Source of the DNA: Diplonema papillatum
Taxonomy: Eukaryota > Euglenozoa > Diplonemea > Diplonemida > Diplonemidae
Length of the DNA stretch: 64,000 nucleotides
NCBI GenBank assembly: GCA_030068145.1
Contig: JAPJBO010000583.1
Location: forward strand, 1 to 64,000
Direction of reading: 5' to 3'
Shown: positions 30,810-41,785 of the stretch, one piece after another
How positions within the stretch are numbered: the stretch's first letter is position 1
How the letters are laid out: every line of letters begins with the position of its first letter
Made by a program: the position numbers and the translations under genes
The notes under the pieces: generated by a model
Databases searched by the model: none
Told to the model about the DNA's origin: nothing
The model's input: the letters and a program-made list of their open reading frames with translations, nothing else

Positions 30810-32475
30810 ATCGAAGATCTTAGTGGTGTGATCCATATGCCCGGTGCAAACCCGGCACAAACCCGGCACAAACCCGGAAAAACTCAAGGGGGGTCCGATT
30901 TTTTATTTTGCACCACCCCTTCAGGTTATGGCAGGTGATCGCTGCAATCAAGCTAAACCGACTGCACCAGGGTCCTGTCGAGTAAAAACGAACACCAGTT
31001 AATATGTAAGGCGGCACCGAAAGTGTAGGTCCACCGCAGAAGGTACCCGGAATGCTTTGCCATTGCAGCGCTGAATGCACATCTCTGACAGACAGGAACC
31101 ACTATTTTCCAAAGCCTCCAGAGGGCAAGCCCGGTTGTGCTTGACGCAACGGACTACAACCGACCACCAGCCAGCAATTGCCTCAAACTCCCCCGATACT
31201 ACGGGAACCGAGGAGCCTAGTACAAGCAGATTTTCCCTCTGCCCTCGCTGTTTCCAAATGAAGCATCATTTCCAAATTCGTGTGTCATGCTGGCTCTTGC
31301 CGGATGCTAGCGAGCGAGCGTTACTTCACCACCGCGCCGTAGCCTCCCTTGTGCCCTGGGTTCCATGATTGGCTGTTCTCGGCCGGTATGCCCGAGTCGG
31401 TGTTTCCTCGTCTTTACACTTCTTCTTCAATTGTTTAACCCCAACGTCCGGGTCTGCCACTGGTGCGGCCCCGTTTCTCCGCTCCTCTGTCTCTTCTGCT
31501 CACCTCATGCTTCCATCCGGGCCTGCCTGCGCTTCCAGTCCGCTGGGTATTGTTCCTGGGGGTGAATCTTCCATTTCGGGTCCCCGTTTTCGAGCGACCT
31601 GCCTGAGGTACGGCACGCTCTCTCGCTTGCCATCTTGCCTGCTCGCAGAACGGCTTCGAATGCCTGCATTTGCGGCACTCATCGTCTGCATCGATGTTCT
31701 GCATCCGCGGTACGTGCTTACTTTTCAGTCGACAACTACTGCTCCCGACACATTGAGCTACTGCTAACTCCACTGCAGAACGAGTGGTGACCTGTCTCTG
31801 CTAATTGCGTGACGCTTGTTTGCACGCAGTTGCGCGTCCACGAACGCCACGCACCCATGCTCGGTAGCCATTCCTCCCAGCTGCCGGGGTTGTTGGTACC
31901 CGCATTTTGGAGTGCATCAAAACCCCTGCAGAGCTCAAACAGCGGCTTGGTCAGCCACAGTTTGAAAGGATGCGGAACCAAAGGTAGCAGTCTGCTCAGG
32001 CCATCTTAAGCCATCCGACAGCACCTTCTAGGCGAGGGAAAACCGGTTGTACTTGATGGGCGGGGAACCCGCGCGTCCGAACCGCTTGTTGCCGACTTCT
32101 GTTCCGATGGCACAGCCGAGCGGGTTGAGCGTGGGAACTTCTGTCCCTCGTTCTGATCCGATGGAGATGCTGCTTCTCTTTCCGTTTTCCAAGCTACAGA
32201 AGGGGCCTCAAACCGACAAAATATTCACGATACCGAAGCCCATAGGCTGAACATGACAGAAGGGCGAGGGACCGCAAAGAGCGGGACAATCCCCCACGAG
32301 CACCAGACGATCATGAAACGTGGCAAAATCCACCGCGAAGCCTGAAATCTCCACGACCAAGGGTGCTAGCGGGTGCTGGGGAGACAAAAATAAAAAACCC
32401 GGACCCCCCCCCCGGTACAAACCCGGCACAAACCTGGAAAAACTCCAGGGTGGATCACACCACTTAGAAGATTAA
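30810..32475 (+). mobile_element. Composite non-autonomous element with inverted ends
   Basis: The left end has CTTAGTGGTGTGATCC and the right end GGATCACACCACTTAG. Just inside are direct repeats (ACAAACCCGGCACAAACC, then GGAAAAACTC at 30845-30890 and 32416-32450), plus an inverted pair around ATTTTTTATTTT/AAAATAAAAAA next to GGGTCCG/CGGACCC. The inside (about 31.0-32.3 kb) has no intact gene. The mixture of direct and inverted end repeats suggests a foldback-like unit of about 1.66 kb. Confidence 0.5.
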
Positions 32476-32639
32476 TACTATTCCGACGAGAACTAACACT
32501 TGTACAAAGGTTCTTACCCCTTCACTCCCGAGAAAAACACCGTAATTTTACCCCTTGCTTGCCCACCCACCCTTGCCCATTTTTTCTTCAGTCCAGTGTC
32601 CTGAGGCCTCACGAAGAAGTGAGGCTCGTAGCATACACA

Positions 32640-32935
32640 CGAGAATCTCTGCATGACCATTAGGGTACGCGCCCCGAACTTGCTATCATCCCAAACTTAG
32701 CACCAGGTCCCCCAACTTGCTATCATCCCAAACTTAGCACCAGGTCCCCCGAACTTGCCACCAAACACCGAGCTTGGCATCATCAGGATTCAACGGGTTC
32801 GGGTTTGCACAAACGCCGGGCTGGACAAAAAGGTGCGGGTTTGCACAAGCGCCGGACTGGGCAAAAACGCCGGACTGGGCAAAAAGGTTCGGGTTTGCGC
32901 AAACGCCGGACTGAGCCAAAGATTACCTCCAGACT
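32640..32935 (+). repeat. Short tandem repeats (two types)
   Basis: Two near-identical units with AACTTGCTATCATCCCAAAC at about 32680-32750, followed by a GCCGGACTGGGCAAAAA / GGGTTTGCACAAACGCC minisatellite at about 32805-32925. Related AACTTAGCATCGCCCGAAC units recur at about 33240-33300. Confidence 0.65.
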
Positions 32936-34650
32936 CGCTAAGGGTGGTCCTAACACCCATGTACTTTTTTGCATAATTCGCCGTCGTTTTTGGAGTCGCG
33001 GCAAACACTGGTCTCCTCTCTCCTCTTTCTTTGCCCGAGGCAATGATAGTGTGGAACACACGAAGTCGCCTAAAGTCAATTCGCTTCCAAATATTCGCTG
33101 CCACCCAGGTACCAGAACTAGAGCTGACGGCAACAAGGAGGGCAAAGTTAGGATGCAGTTTTGCGTTACATACGAACTTAGCATTGTCTGGACTTAGCTT
33201 CGCCCGAACTTTGCTTCACCACAACTTGGCAGCGGCCGAACTTAGCATCGCCCGAACGTGCTTCACCAGAACTTAGCATCGCCCGAACTTTATTCCCCGA
33301 ACTTTAACTGCTGCCTCTAGTCTCGCTGGGCGCCGATTTTTACCGCACGCACGTTGACACGCAAAAAGATGACCCATATCCTCACTTTCAAAGGACATCT
33401 GATACCCCCCCTACGCGTGCAGTTTACACGAGTTGGACTTGGTTTGAGCCTTATGGCCGGTTCCTACGGTTATCGTGGGGTTGGATCAGGAGAAACCCGG
33501 ATGTGGATTTGGAAAAACCGGTTATTGCCCCAGGAGTCTCTCGATGTTGGTCAATTTTGAATGGAATGGAATGAATGGCTGCATCATCATATTTAAGGCA
33601 AAATCAAAAAGACGAGTCGATTTGCGAATCTCTCTTCTCTCTCTGGCCGCGCCCTACCAATCCTTCGGGGGGAGGGAAGGTCCCGCCAGAGATCGATGGA
33701 GAGACTAACACTCTTGTCTAAACTAAATTCTAGTCTCGGGGCAAACCTTCGGTAAATGACTCGTGTTGTAGTGCCATTCTTGTCTAAACTCGTACAGACG
33801 AGAATGTACACGTGGAACACTGCGTTTGACCTTCTGTGCTACTTTTGTTCACCAACATGCGGCCCGCCGTTCTTCATTTTCCCAGCGTTATTTCCGTCCA
33901 CGAAACGTTTTTGGCATGATACGCGCACCTAGCGTAAACTCATGACCATCTCGGCGCGCGATACCTTGTCGCCTTCCTTTGCAACGGGCAACACTTCTTC
34001 TTCGTACTTTTCTTCCCTTTACAACTTGCATCAAACAGCGCGCCACGGAGCGGCTTATGCCCGCCGTAGCAGCACGAAGAGAAGTGAGGAGACCGGAAAC
34101 TCCCCGGAGAGATGGTCCCCGCACTCTAACTCGTCTCTCTCTCTCTCTGTCGGGAAAGGTCAGCACGGTAACGATGACCACGAGAACACATACAGGCGGG
34201 TGGTGAGTAGCGCTCTCGGGTGTTACCCGCGGCTCCCGATTTCTTCCAGGCCTTCTTGCATGTTGTGCCCGCAATGAAGTGCCAGCTTGGAACTGTTGCG
34301 AACAACCCAAGCCTTCTTCTGCCCAGTGCCCTGAATGCCAACGCTGAGAGATCAGGTCAACCGCGGGAGAGGCCCTGGGACTGCGAAGGCGTGACTAACC
34401 TCGTCCCTGTCCCTCCCAGGGAGCCACCCCGAATCTAGCCTGGCCCACCTGACGGTGGGGCCCACCTGACGCAAACAAGACTACGCACTTCTTCTAGCTG
34501 TCTTTCTCCGCCCGTGGCGTTGATGCGGCTGAGCTGAGGCAAAGGAGAGCCCTCACATACAGTAGGTGCCTCGTGCTCTGCACCGCCTCGAAAGTGCTCG
34601 TGAATTGAAAAAAATGCACGTGGTGTGAAAAAAGCCGTCGTGCACCCCAG
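32936..34650. other. Intergenic stretch, no gene recognised
   Basis: Open frames on both strands (for example 33888-34310 minus and 33942-34277 plus) overlap one another and show no domain features. A CT run lies at about 34131-34150. Confidence 0.45.
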
Positions 34651-34664
34651 GTGACGGGCGAGTC

Positions 34665-34752
34665 ACGACTCGCCCCAGACTCGCCCTAGGGCCCTCGAGC
34701 CCCCAAACTCGCCTTTTGACTCGCCCAACTCGCCCCAGACTCGCCCTCTGTG
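34665..34752 (+). repeat. Outlying copy of the palindromic satellite edge
   Basis: GAGTCACGACTCGCCCCAGA is the reverse complement of the junction at about 35346-35367, where the 43-bp array starts. It is followed by more ACTCGCC words, giving a second, smaller inverted pair around 34.75-35.30 kb. Confidence 0.65.
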
Positions 34753-35139
34753 GACCATGGTGGCACACGTCGAAGAGCGCACTGCGCCTCGATTCCGACC
34801 TGTTTTGCTGCTGCTACCGTGCCCATGAAGCCGAGGGGCTGCCGATCCTGTTACGGCGCATGAACACAAGTGCAGGAGAAGAGGTAGGGGTGAGAACATC
34901 TTGATGTTTTGGCAGAATACTGCCTAGTGTGCTGAAGGTCTGCCCTCACACAATGCACATGTTCGTCGGCGTCGTTGTCGTCGTCGTCAGCGACAAAGAC
35001 AAACGCGTCATCACCATGCATCCGCAGAAACAGTTTTGTGTTGTGCGGATCCATGTGGCGCAGCGTATCTTCTCCATGGCGTTCGTCGCCGAGAAGACGC
35101 TGTCGACCCCCGTCATACTCAGCGGTGGCCATGTGGGTC

Positions 35140-35345
35140 GACAGCGCGGAAACTTCTCTGCTACCGTTCCCCCCCCAACACGTGTTTCCTCACCATAATG
35201 GGGGAGATTTTTGGCGACGCGGTATTTGCCGAGATCTTTGTGGGTGGGTCGGAGAAGACACAAACTTTTGACCCTGTAGGGTACTGAAGGCGAGTGAAGG
35301 GCGAGTGAAGGGCGAGTGAGGGCGAGTGACAGGGCGAGTGAAGAC
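35140..35345 (+). repeat. Left inverted arm of the 43-bp satellite
   Basis: Two blocks (about 35149-35193, with CAACACGTGTTTCC; and about 35217-35296, with ATTTGCCGAGATCTTTG and GACCCTGTAGGGTACTGA) are the reverse complement of blocks right of the array at 37146-37192 and 36473-36569. A (GGGCGAGTGA)n run joins them to the array. Confidence 0.8.
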
Positions 35346-36450
35346 GAGTCTGGGGCGAGTCGTGACTCACCCGCCACCTATGCCTAGACGTAGGTGGGCG
35401 AGTCGTGACTCACCCGCCACCTATGCCTAGACGTAGGTGGGCGAGTCGCGACTCACCCGCCACCTATGCCTAGACGTAGGTGGGCGAGTCGTGACTCACC
35501 CGCCACCTATGCCTAGACGTAGGTGGGCGAGTCGCGACTCACCCGCCACCTATGCCTAGACGTAGGTGGGCGAGTCGTGACTCACCCGCCACCTATGCCT
35601 AGACGTAGGTGGGCGAGTCGTGACTCACCCGCCACCTATGCCTAGACGTAGGTGGGCGAGTCGCGACTCACCCGCCACCTATGCCTAGACGTAGGTGGGC
35701 GAGTCGCGACTCACCCGCCACCTATGCCTAGACGTAGGTGGGCGAGTCGCGACTCACCCGCCACCTATGCCTAGACGTAGGTGGGCGAGTCGCGACTCAC
35801 CCGCCACCTATGCCTAGACGTAGGTGGGCGAGTCGTGACTCACCCGCCACCTATGCCTAGACGTAGGTGGGCGAGTCGTGACTCACCCGCCACCTATGCC
35901 TAGACGTAGGTGGGCGAGTCGTGACTCACCCGCCACCTATGCCTAGACGTAGGTGGGCGAGTCGCGACTCACCCGCCACCTATGCCTAGACGTAGGTGGG
36001 CGAGTCGTGACTCACCCGCCACCTATGCCTAGACGTAGGTGGGCGAGTCGCGACTCACCCGCCACCTATGCCTAGACGTAGGTGGGCGAGTCGCGACTCA
36101 CCCGCCACCTATGCCTAGACGTAGGTGGGCGAGTCGCGACTCACCCGCCACCTATGCCTAGACGTAGGTGGGCGAGTCGTGACTCACCCGCCACCTATGC
36201 CTAGACGTAGGTGGGCGAGTCGCGACTCACCCGCCACCTATGCCTAGACGTAGGTGGGCGAGTCGCGACTCACCCGCCACCTATGCCTAGACGTAGGTGG
36301 GCGAGTCGCGACTCACCCGCCACCTATGCCTAGACGTAGGTGGGCGAGTCGTGACTCACCCGCCACCTATGCCTAGACGTAGGTGGGCGAGTCGCGACTC
36401 ACCCGCCACCTATGCCTAGACGTAGGTGGGCGAGTCGCGACTCACCCGAG
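35346..36450 (+). repeat. 43-bp palindromic satellite, 25 exact periods
   Basis: Cores AGTCGYGACT occur at 35358, 35401 and every 43 bp to 36433, 26 cores in all with no length change. Each unit is two adjacent near-palindromes: about 20 bp centred on GAGTCGCGACTC, and about 22 bp centred on CTAGA. The only variable site I find is Y: 15 C and 11 T. Confidence 0.95.
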
Positions 36451-36472
36451 ACTCGTCTTCACTCACCCTGTC

Positions 36473-37195
36473 ACTCGCCCTCAGTACCAAACAGGGTCAA
36501 AGTTGTGCCTTCCCTGACCCACTCAGGTGCGGGGTTTAACCACAAAAATCTCGGCAAATACCCCGTCGACCCCCCGGTCGCCAAGCTGTGCATGTACGTC
36601 TTCTGCGTCGAGAGCATCCCCGACGCGAGCCGGAGCCTCGTCGCGACGTGTGTGCTCGCTGCCTTCGGCGTCGGGACCGTGGCCATCGTCCCCATCGCGC
36701 AGGCCGTCCCGGACTGGCGGCCGTTCCTGCTCATCATCGGCGGCGCGTCGCTGCCCCCGCTGCTGTGGGTGTGCTCGCTCGAGGAGAGCCCCCGGTGGCT
36801 GCTGAGCAAGAAGAAGATAGACCGGGTCCGCGTCGTCGTCAAGCGGATCTGCGAAATCAACGACCGGCCCGTCCCGGTCATCCTCGCGACGCTGCGCGTG
36901 CTCAGCGACGTCGTCGAGTGCGATGACAACTACGTCGGGATGGAGGCTGGCCGCCCGGGCGCCCAGGGAAACTCGTCCCCCGTGAAGACCGGGCTCCGGG
37001 CAGCTCTCCGCCACCCGGGGGTGCGGTGGCGGATTGTCGCCATGGGGTTCTCGTGGTTCGCGGCGTCCGTCGTGTACTACGGGTTGAACTTCGCTGCGGG
37101 CGACCTGGGAGTGCTGTGGGTGTGCTCGCTCGAGGAGAGCCCCCTGGAGAAACACGTGTTGTGGGGGAAAGGCAGCAGAGAAGTAGCGAAAACGT
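36473..37195 (+). repeat. Right inverted arm of the 43-bp satellite, carrying a captured gene piece
   Basis: The outer parts (36473-36569 and 37146-37192) mirror the left arm. The 36570-37145 stretch between them has no counterpart on the left, where the two blocks are only about 23 bp apart. Confidence 0.8.
36547..37110 (+). pseudogene. SLC22-type (organic ion) MFS transporter fragment
   Basis: About 190 residues covering transmembrane segments 5-7 of an SLC22-like carrier: a helix VATCVLAAFGVGTVAI, then DWRPFLLIIGG, the family signature EESPRWLLSKKKID after helix 6, the long cytoplasmic loop, and WFAASVVYYGLNF (helix 7). There is no start and the C-terminal half is absent. A 32-bp stretch around the signature is repeated directly (36761-36792 and 37112-37143), marking a rearranged end. 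It sits wholly inside the right satellite arm, so it is a captured exon or retrocopy piece rather than a working transporter. Confidence 0.7.
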
Positions 37196-37955
37196 CCGAA
37201 AAAGTTGTAGCAGCCTGGCCCTTTTGGATGCTAAACCAATAGAGGTCTGTGTTCCGAAGACCAGAGCGGGATACCGATGATGGAGAAGTATATGACTGCA
37301 GAGCCAGAGCGAACATGAACAACAACAAGGCAAGGGAAGGGGCGTTGGAGACAAAAGGTCAAGCACAGGGTTGAGGCCTATAATAAAGAAGTCACCGACA
37401 CACAAACACACAAAACACCCACGCGATTGACGACCATACGCAAAGAGGGGTTGGAAGGAGACTTCTACCTGTCAGGCCCTCCGATTGAGAGAACCCGCTG
37501 TCACGGGCGGCCTGGAGCGAACACGCCGGGAACACGCAAACCAACAAAAAAGGATCGAAGCACACAAATTCCGAGATTCCCCTCTCGAAAGCAGCCGAGA
37601 GCGCACTTTCCATTCTCCAAGCACGTCTTCTTTCCTCGTTGTCCTCCCCCTCGTCCTCTTCAGTGGCAGAGCTTTGGCTTGACCACCCACGTACACACCC
37701 ACACAGGCCTCCCAGAGAAAACCCAGGCATTGGGAACTTCTCTGGCGGGACCCGCAATCCGGCCGATCTAGCGAAGAATTGAAGTGTAGCGGCGAAACTT
37801 ACCCGACCAAATCCCCAGCACCCCTCCCTGAACGCGCGCTGGGTGGAACAGAGGGGGCGCGCTACCGTGCCTGAGGTAACGCTAGGCTGGTACCAGGTGG
37901 AGGCACATACACAGCTACTGTTTTCCCCTGCGTCCGAGTTGTGGGGACCGTCTGG
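37196..37955. other. Intergenic stretch, no gene recognised
   Basis: Overlapping open frames on both strands at about 37390-37770; none has family features. Confidence 0.4.
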
Positions 37956-37957
37956 TT

Positions 37958-38766
37958 TGCAAGGTATTAGGTCCCAACTTGGCAGCCTGGTTTGCAGAAG
38001 GTGTTAGACCCCTACTTGGCCGCCTGGTTTGCAGAACGTATTAGGCTCACTCGGCCGCCTGGCTTTCAGGAGGTATTAGACGGTATTAAGCCCCAACTCG
38101 GCCGCCTGGCTTTCAGGAGGTATTAGACGGTATTAGGCCCCAACTCGGCCGCCTGGCTTTCAGGAGGTATTAGACGGTATTAGGCCCACTCGGCCGCCTG
38201 GCTTTCAGGAGGTATTAGACGGTATTAGGCCCACTCGGCCGCCTGGCTTTCAGGAGGTATTAGACGGTATTAGGCCCACTCGGCCGCCTGGCTTTCAGGA
38301 GGTATTAGACGGTATTAGGCCCACTCGGCCGCCTGGCTTTCAGGAGGTATTAGACGGTATTAGGCCCCAACTCGGCCGCCTGGCTTTCTGGAGGTATTAG
38401 ACGGTATTAGGCCCCAACTCGGCCGCCTGGCTTTCAGGAGGTATTAGACGGTATTAAGCCCCAACTCGGCCGCCTGGCTTGCAGAAGGTATTAGACGGTA
38501 TTAGGCCCGAACTCGGCCGCCTGGCTTTCAGGAGGTATTAGACGGTATTAGGCCCCAACTCGGCCGCCTGGCTTGCAGAAGGTCTTACTGGGCGGTATTA
38601 GGCCCCAACTCGGCCGCCTGGCTTTCAGGAGGTATTAGACGGTATTAAGCCCCAACTCGGCCGCCTGGCTTGCAGAAGGTATTAGACGGTATTAGGATTA
38701 GACGGTATTAGGCCCCAACTCGGCCGCCTGGCTTGCAGAAGGTCATACTGGGCGGTATTAGGCCCT
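37958..38766 (+). repeat. 45-48-bp minisatellite upstream of the small membrane-protein gene
   Basis: Units read TCGGCCGCCTGGCTTTCAGG, AGGTATTAGACGGTATTAGG, CCCAACTC, with variants (CTTGCAGAAGG; a 4-bp shorter CCCACTC form). About 17 units, ending 35 bp before an ATG. Confidence 0.9.
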
Positions 38767-38800
38767 CGGGCTCCAAAAAGAAGGGCGCTTTCGACGAACG

Positions 38801-39127
38801 ATGCAGCAGCGCGCCGCCGTGCGGCTTATTATTGCGGCGGGTGTCGCCGCCGTGGTAACAGCGGGCGGGCGGCTTTCGCCGGATGACGACGAGGCGCGGA
38901 TGGCGGCGCTGCTGGAGGAGCGCAACGACACGGCGCCCGCCGACGACGCGAAGGCGCCCGTCGACGACGCGAACCACCACAGGAACTTCGTGCTGTTTTT
39001 CGTCATCCTCGCGTTGCTCGTGTTCACCACCATTTTTGTTGCCGGGTTCTACCAATATCGGATGAAGAAGTCCAACCTCCGGTCTGACTCTCGCGAGATG
39101 GCGTCCGTGCCTTACACCAGAAGGTGA
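38801..39127 (+). CDS. Small membrane protein, function unknown
   Basis: 108 residues. Residues 8-24 are hydrophobic (VRLIIAAGVAAVVTAGG), fitting a signal peptide. An acidic, Asp/Ala-rich ectodomain follows with one N-glycosylation sequon (NDT, 42-44). Then comes a clear membrane helix at 63-84 and a basic tail (YRMKKS...YTRR). The likely topology is type I at the cell surface or endomembranes. I do not recognise a family. Worn copies of its 3' part follow in tandem, and another copy flanks the YR element at 7824 and 13040, so the segment is a small local family. A minisatellite abuts the presumed promoter. Confidence 0.6.
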   Translation: MQQRAAVRLIIAAGVAAVVTAGGRLSPDDDEARMAALLEERNDTAPADDAKAPVDDANHHRNFVLFFVILALLVFTTIFVAGFYQYRMKKSNLRSDSREMASVPYTRR

Positions 39128-39189
39128 CCCACCTACCTTATCACGTCCTCCTGGTAGACCGAGATATACCGTTGTATTCCGCGACGAAT

Positions 39190-39830
39190 CTGTGAATGCT
39201 CTGCTGGAGGAGCGCAACGACACGGCGCCCGCCGACGATGCGAACCACCGCAGGATTCGTGCTGTTTTTCGCCATCCTCATCATCACGTTGCTCGTGTTA
39301 CCACCGTTTTCGTCGCCGGGTTCTACCATTACCGGATGAAGAAGTCCAACGTTCGGTCTGACTTTTGCGAGATGGCGTCCGTGCCTTGCACCAGAAGGTG
39401 ACCCACCTACCTTCTCACATCCTCCTGGTCGACCGAGATATCCCGTTGTATTCCGCGAAGGTCTCGAAGTCAGAATGCGATGAATCTGTGGCAATGGTCT
39501 GCTGGAGGAGCGCAACGACACGGCGCCCGCCGACGACGCGAAGGCGCCCGTCGACGACGCGAACCACCGCAGGATTCCACCGTTTTCGTCGCCGGGTTCT
39601 ACCATTACCGGATGAAGAAGTCCAACCTCCGTTCTGACTCTCGCGAGATGGCGTCCGTGCCTTACACCAGAAGGTGACCCACCTACCTTATCGCATCCTC
39701 CTGGTCGTGACCGAGTATACCGTTGTATTCCGCGAAGGTCTCGAAATCAGAATGCGGCGAATCTGTGGCAACGGTCAACGACACGGCGCCGACGCGAACC
39801 ACCGTACCGTGCTGTTTTTAGTACTAACAA
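39190..39830 (+). pseudogene. Tandem 3' echoes of the small membrane-protein gene (three copies)
   Basis: Copies at about 39190-39480, 39495-39770 and 39775-39830 repeat the gene from GAGGAGCGCAACGACACGGC through the helix and tail codons and the downstream CGTTGTATTCCGCGA block, with deletions. The third stops in a T run where family B begins. Confidence 0.85.
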
Positions 39831-39912
39831 TCTTGCGGGTTGCCCTTCAATGTATTGTGCAGGCTAAAAACCTTACCTGAATATACACAGGGTAAATACA
39901 AGAGGGAAAACG
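39820..39912 (+). repeat. Dispersed repeat family B, copy 1
   Basis: Starts TAGTACTAACAATCTTGCGG and passes through CAATGTATTGTGCAGGCTAA. It is shorter than copies at 48012, 55207 and 58552 because the middle is missing. Confidence 0.8.
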
Positions 39913-40084
39913 ATGTATAGTTGTATTCCGCAAAAGAGTCTTGCAGTTAGAATGCCGTGACTCCGTGGCGATGGTCTGCATTCGTCCCTCGGCTTCGTCA
40001 TGCAGCCGCCATGCAGCCTCTTCACCACTGGGATTGCCGTTCTGTACCAATACCGAATGGAAAAAAAAATCCAAATGGTGTGCA

Positions 40085-40200
40085 AAAAGTGAAAAAGAGA
40101 CAGGCGCTTGGTTATGTGTTATATGCCCTGTTGACCGATATCCTGCTTGTTTTTACCCTGGGTTTGTTGTACCCAACATTATTGGGAAGTTCTGATCAGC
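40085..40200 (-). repeat. Dispersed repeat family B, reversed copy
   Basis: Reverse complement of the 3' half of family B (AGACAGGCGCTT..., TTTACCCTG). With copy 1 at 39820 it forms an inverted pair about 170 bp apart. Confidence 0.65.
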
Positions 40201-40204
40201 ACGG

Positions 40205-41480
40205 TACACCACGTAGCAACAGCATGCAGCAGTATCCTGTTCACCGTGTAGTGCACGTAGATGCCACGCCCACAAGATACCCCCTTCGCTGTGTGGCTCT
40301 CAGAACCAAATGCACCACAAGCGGAAACGCACAAGACGCGTGCTGCTGGAGGTCGATTCGACTGCGACGAGAACCTATGGTACTGTGAACACACCAGCAT
40401 GTCCGAAGCAGGCGTTCGCCGTGGTAAAGCGTGGAATTAAAGGGATCGATTCCCTCGATTGTCCAAACAACTGTCTTGGGCCACGTAGCGTCCCGTTATC
40501 TTTATTTTTCTTGCCCTTCTCGTTTGCTGCCCTTCCACCATTCCAACGTTCCAGTTGTTATGGTGTGCATGGGAAAAAAAAGCATGTGACAAAAAATGTG
40601 AAAATACAGTTAGCAGCCCATGAGATCACATGTTATGTCGCGTGTTATCAGCATCACATGTGAGTTTTTGTATACTTAACCTAACGAGTGTATTACCCCT
40701 CGAGGTAAGACGGACTGTTGCTCCACCGAAACTATAGCGACGTCCAGACGACCTTCTCTTTTTGCTCCTTACATTCTCGGAGAGGTATCTGCAGTGGCCG
40801 TACCGTACGTTACTCCTCACCTTCCTCACACGATGAACTCCCCTTGACATCGTGGTCAAACGATTTGCATGCGATAATAATCATTGTCGCACAAAATTAT
40901 CGGCATGCGATAACATGCGATAGTCCATAATACTGTATTTTTGCCCAGGGTTTAATCGTGCGATATTGCGAATGAAAACGCGATGGTTGGCGCCAAAAAT
41001 CCCAAATGCGATAATATTGCGATAATAATGCGAATCGTTTGACCACTATGCCTAGAGAGCCTCAGTGGGGCTAGTACGCTCGCTTCTCGGGCGCGACGGG
41101 GAAAATAACCCGAACAAGTGGGTGTCAGCACCGCGTCTTTTTCCTCGATTCCGCCCATTGTGCCACGGCCTCTTCCACTCTGTCTTTCTGCGGCGGACTC
41201 CGCCTTCTGTGCGGTGCTCGCATGGTCTAACGAGCAGAGGATAAGGCTTGCCGTAGCGAATGTCTGCTGGAACCGGAGGACGGTGAAAACGACACGATAA
41301 AAGTATTCTGAGGCCTCGCGTGACAACAGGGTATAAACCTCTCTCGGAGGGGGGGCTTCCTGTATCTGGGCGCTGTTTTCCTTTTTTTTGCTGTTTTGTG
41401 TGTATTTTTTTTTCTTTTGCAAATCAACAAGAACCCTCAATGCCTTGCGAATAGTCTGGCACTACACGGTGCGAAATGCC
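40205..41480. other. Intergenic stretch, no gene recognised
   Basis: Contains a small cluster of GCGATAAT/ATGCGATAA words at about 40868-41035, partly in inverted order around ACGATTTG/CGTTTGACCA. No coding signal. Confidence 0.4.
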
Positions 41481-41785
41481 CACACTTTAAGGGACGCCGG
41501 ATTATTACCCGGGCGGGCCAACTGCCCGCCCAAAGGGGGGGGGGGGGACCCACCCACCCCCAAATCTCCCGAGCCCGCGGGATTTTTTTTTTTTTTTTCA
41601 GTTTCCATTTTCACCACCTGCCTTCTTGGCTTCCGACACCGCTGAAATGTACGGGTTTGGTTTGTTCTGGAAAGTCGAAATAAGGGGGGGTTCGGGGGGC
41701 TTTGCCCCCCGGCCGAACGGTACGGCTCTATCAGGTCCAAGTTGCACTGGCCCTCCCCAAAAACATCAACGCAATGGCCCAAACT

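Noticed and set aside
33888-34310. Overlapping open frames on both strands
   Set aside because: No codon bias, domain or conserved neighbour; chance frames.
35346-36450. Telomeric or centromeric repeat
   Set aside because: Too short, bounded by inverted arms, and not of telomere form; a centromeric role cannot be judged from about 1.1 kb.
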